Source: Hevea brasiliensis
Taxonomy: Eukaryota; Streptophyta; Magnoliopsida; Malpighiales; Euphorbiaceae
NCBI RefSeq assembly: GCF_030052815.1
Contig: NC_079494.1
Coordinates: 36,194,467 to 36,258,466 of the forward strand
Length of the DNA stretch: 64,000 nt
Direction of reading: 5' to 3'
How positions within the stretch are numbered: the first letter of the stretch is position 1; every line of letters starts with the position of its first letter. A model generated the notes under the pieces. The model saw nothing but the letters and a program-made list of their open reading frames with translations. It ran no database searches and was not told the DNA's origin. Made by a program: the position numbers and the translations under genes. Shown here piece after piece: positions 61,763 to 64,000 of this stretch.

Positions 61763-64000
61763 TATAACACCCTCCCGGTAGCAACTCCGTACATTCTACT
61801 GTTCTGGTGACCAATGTCATTCCGGACAGCTAGAATGTCCGGAAAAATATTTAAACTAAAGTGAGGAACCATAATTAACTCAAATATTAATAAGAAATAA
61901 TTAGTAAAAATTTTAGAAACAAAATACAACCAAGTTAAATGAGTCGGTGCCCTAGCGATGGGTAACCTAGTGAGAAGTTGCGGTTCTCGCAACTAGGAGC
62001 CCTAGACCCGGGGGAAAAATTATAAAATAATTATTGGGACTCCAGAGAAGGGTTATTGAGGTTCTTATGGCATTAGAATGCCAAGAAAATGCTTAGAAAA
62101 ATTTTTCAATTGGTACAGACAATTTTAGCCCGTTAAGCCAAATGGAGGGCATTTTGGTCATTTCGTCTTCAGAGATGATTTTTGACCAACTTGTCCATTT
62201 ATGCAAGTGAATTATATGACATAAGATATTAACAAATATTAATGAAAATTTATTTAAAAAAATGAATAAGCAATGAAAGAAAGGAAAATGGAAATAAAGG
62301 GATTTATTACCTCATGCTTATGTAAGCATGAGGTAATTAAAAATGCTATGGCCAATCACAATTAAGCAAGACAATTAAAATGCAATAAAAATGGATAAAG
62401 GAGGCAGAATTCTAGAAACCAAAAAGAGCAGCCCCTCTTCTTCTTCAAGCCGTCCCACTCACCTCCCCACATTCCACCATTAACAAACCTTCCTCCCTCC
62501 ATTTTCCTAGCTTCCTTCCACTAAAGAAACCCTAATTGCTAACACAAAAATTCATTCTATCATCTTGGTGATTCTTGTGGGAGCAAAAAGAAAAGGAAAC
62601 CAAGACTTTGAGCAAGTGGAAAATTCACTCCATAAGAGGTTAGTGACCTAAACCTTGAATTTCACTTTAATTTAATGTTTAAGAACTATATAGGTGAGCA
62701 AATAACAAAGAAATTTGATTAAAGACATTGGTATGCTAACCCTAAATTTTGGCAGCCATGGTTAGGGTAATATGGTGATAATTTTTAGGGAGCTAACATG
62801 CAAGTATGGCTGCCCTCAAAGTGTAACTTATAAGTGAATTGATAAATGCAATGATAATGCATGATTTTGAATTGTTGAGTTAGGGTTTGGGTTGAAGAAT
62901 GAGACTTGATCTTGTGATGATGGAAGTAGGTTTTAATGGTCAATTAGTGACCATTTGGTTTGGTTTGAATAAAAAATGAAGTGAATTGGGTTGTGGGATT
63001 TGAGGTTGATGTGGCTGCCTTGTGTGACCTGCAGGTGTGGCTGTGAGTCCAGCCTGTTTGGACAGCCATAACTTGATTTGTAGAGGTTCAATTGGTATTT
63101 GGCCAATTGGACATGAAACTAGACATAAAATGGCACAACTTTGGTGAAGAAACTATGCCCATAAAACCAAACTAAGTGGACAAAAAACTTGCTCAAATCC
63201 GGGTGACCTGCAGGCTGTTTCTGCAGAATGACTAAATGAACAGTGATTGTTCATTTGGCCATAACTCAATGTAGAAAGGTCCAATTGACCTGAAATTTTT
63301 CCAGAAATAAGCTAAGATATAGACCAACAACTTTCATGAAGAAACCTACCCCAAATTATGACCAGAACCTATCCAACAATTGAGTTTCCAATCACTATTC
63401 ACTGCACTGTAGATATGGTCAGCCCTGAAAATTTTCAATCCGGCCAGTTGTGGTTTTTGGACCATAACTTGAGCTAAAAAACTCAAAATGGAATGACTCA
63501 AAAAATGAAATTCAACTAGACAAAATAAGGAACAACTTTCATGTTGATCATTTTTCCAAATTCCCACTGCAACAGTAACTAATGAAACAGTAAAGCCAAA
63601 GCTTCAAAACTGAAAATTCTGTCCAATTCACATTAAGCTTAGAGATGGTATTGGCAACCAATACCAACAAGTTTAAAATGCAAAATGTGGTATGTTGATG
63701 ATATTTAAAATAATTTACCTATTGCCAATGCAAAAGTCAACATTTTGGTTGACCAATGAAATGAATAGTAATCATAAAAATTCAATTTCAAAGAATTACA
63801 GAAATGGAAGTGTTAAATGCCCTAGTAGGCCTAATGTGATTGGTTTGGATAGGTTGGCATGCCAATAGGGTTCTGTTAGCAGTACTGCATATGGCTTTAT
63901 GCCATTCTGTATTTCATGGCTTCCCTTGCCATTCTGTGACATAATAGCCCTTGGCTATGATATTGAGTTGTCATACTCGGGTTTAATTCCCGATAATTAT
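61763..64000 (+). repeat. E13: Ty3/gypsy LTR, 5' part, runs off right edge
   Basis: It begins TATAACACCC (TG terminus changed to TA) inside E11. It is related to the E3/E5/E6/E9 LTRs but diverged. Landmarks: dyad TCCGGACA-N7-TGTCCGGA at 61821-61843, GC-rich block with AGCGATGGGTAACC at 61930-62015, GGGCATTTTGGTCATTT at 62147-62163, a dyad TCAATTGG-N7-CCAATTGG at 63088-63110, and three copies of the repeated module at 63061-63166, 63252-63355 and 63455-63557. The LTR 3' end is outside the window. Short minus-strand frames (61762-61992, 63346-63567) are not supported. Confidence 0.82.

Noticed and set aside
1..64000. An intact host gene, tRNA or rRNA somewhere in the window
   Set aside because: All longer open stretches match gag or pol domains or fall inside LTRs; no tRNA clover-leaf or rRNA-like sequence was seen. 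The TGGTATCAGAGC words are primer sites, not tRNA genes.

Overview
This is a gene-free stretch of plant nuclear DNA made almost entirely of LTR retrotransposons nested inside one another. All recognisable coding sequence is Ty3/gypsy or Ty1/copia gag and pol. Most of it is broken by stops, frameshifts and deletions. I found no host gene, tRNA, rRNA or bacterial-type feature. The tRNA-Met-type primer sites (TGGTATCAGAGC), very long TG...CA LTRs, AT-rich spacers and Tekay/Del-like integrase tails indicate a eudicot with a large, repeat-rich genome. A woody Euphorbiaceae such as rubber tree is possible, but that is a guess; the window itself does not identify the species.

Layout, using my own labels. 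E1 (1-3525, minus) is a gypsy element running off the left edge, with a deletion joining its 5' LTR to gag. E2 (3526-4364, plus) is a copia integrase fragment. E3 (4365-11681, plus) is a gypsy element with a 3.5-kb 5' LTR and a decayed gag-pol, cut off inside integrase. E4 (11682-12242, minus) is a copia LTR fragment of the same family as E12. E5 (12243-16485 plus 27374-30547, minus) is a gypsy element with an intact gag frame, no pol and ~3.8-kb LTRs. Its 5' LTR is split by E6 (16486-27368, minus; TSD GAAAA), a non-autonomous element with 4.1-kb LTRs around only 2.6 kb of interior. E7 (30548-30814) is a stub of another gypsy LTR that E5 entered. E8 (30815-31372 plus 43573-46293, minus) is an older gypsy element with a 2.4-kb LTR, split by E9 (31373-43572, minus; TSD CTTCC). 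E9 is the only gypsy copy here with both LTRs and a near-complete gag-PR-RT-RH-IN-chromodomain order. After an AT-rich spacer comes E10 (46746-50818, minus), a 3' LTR plus the integrase tail. E11 (50819-51643 plus 61229-61762) looks like a Sire-type copia LTR. E12 (51644-61223, plus; TSD CTTTA) is inserted in E11 and is the youngest copy, with LTRs about 99% identical. E13 (61763-64000, plus) is a gypsy LTR that also entered E11 and runs off the right edge.

The nesting gives relative order: E6 is younger than E5, E5 than E7, E7 and E9 than E8, and E12 and E13 than E11. E5 and E6 share a non-coding spacer exactly where pol should be, so they look like one lineage of pol-less elements that would depend on E3/E9-type partners for enzymes.

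The most interesting signals are inside the LTRs. The gypsy families differ greatly in overall sequence yet keep the same small structures in the same order. These are a GC-rich block with AGCGATGGGTGACC; a GGGCATTTTGGTCATTT motif also found in the copia element E12; a dyad CCAATTGG-N7-CCAATTGG inside repeated modules of about 190-200 bp; a hairpin ACTGAAACAC/GTGTTTCAGT; and a second hairpin whose stem changes between families by compensating substitutions while its flanks stay fixed. The copia element E12 has a tandem array of nine inverted repeats in its leader, and has lost its protease and most of its zinc knuckle.
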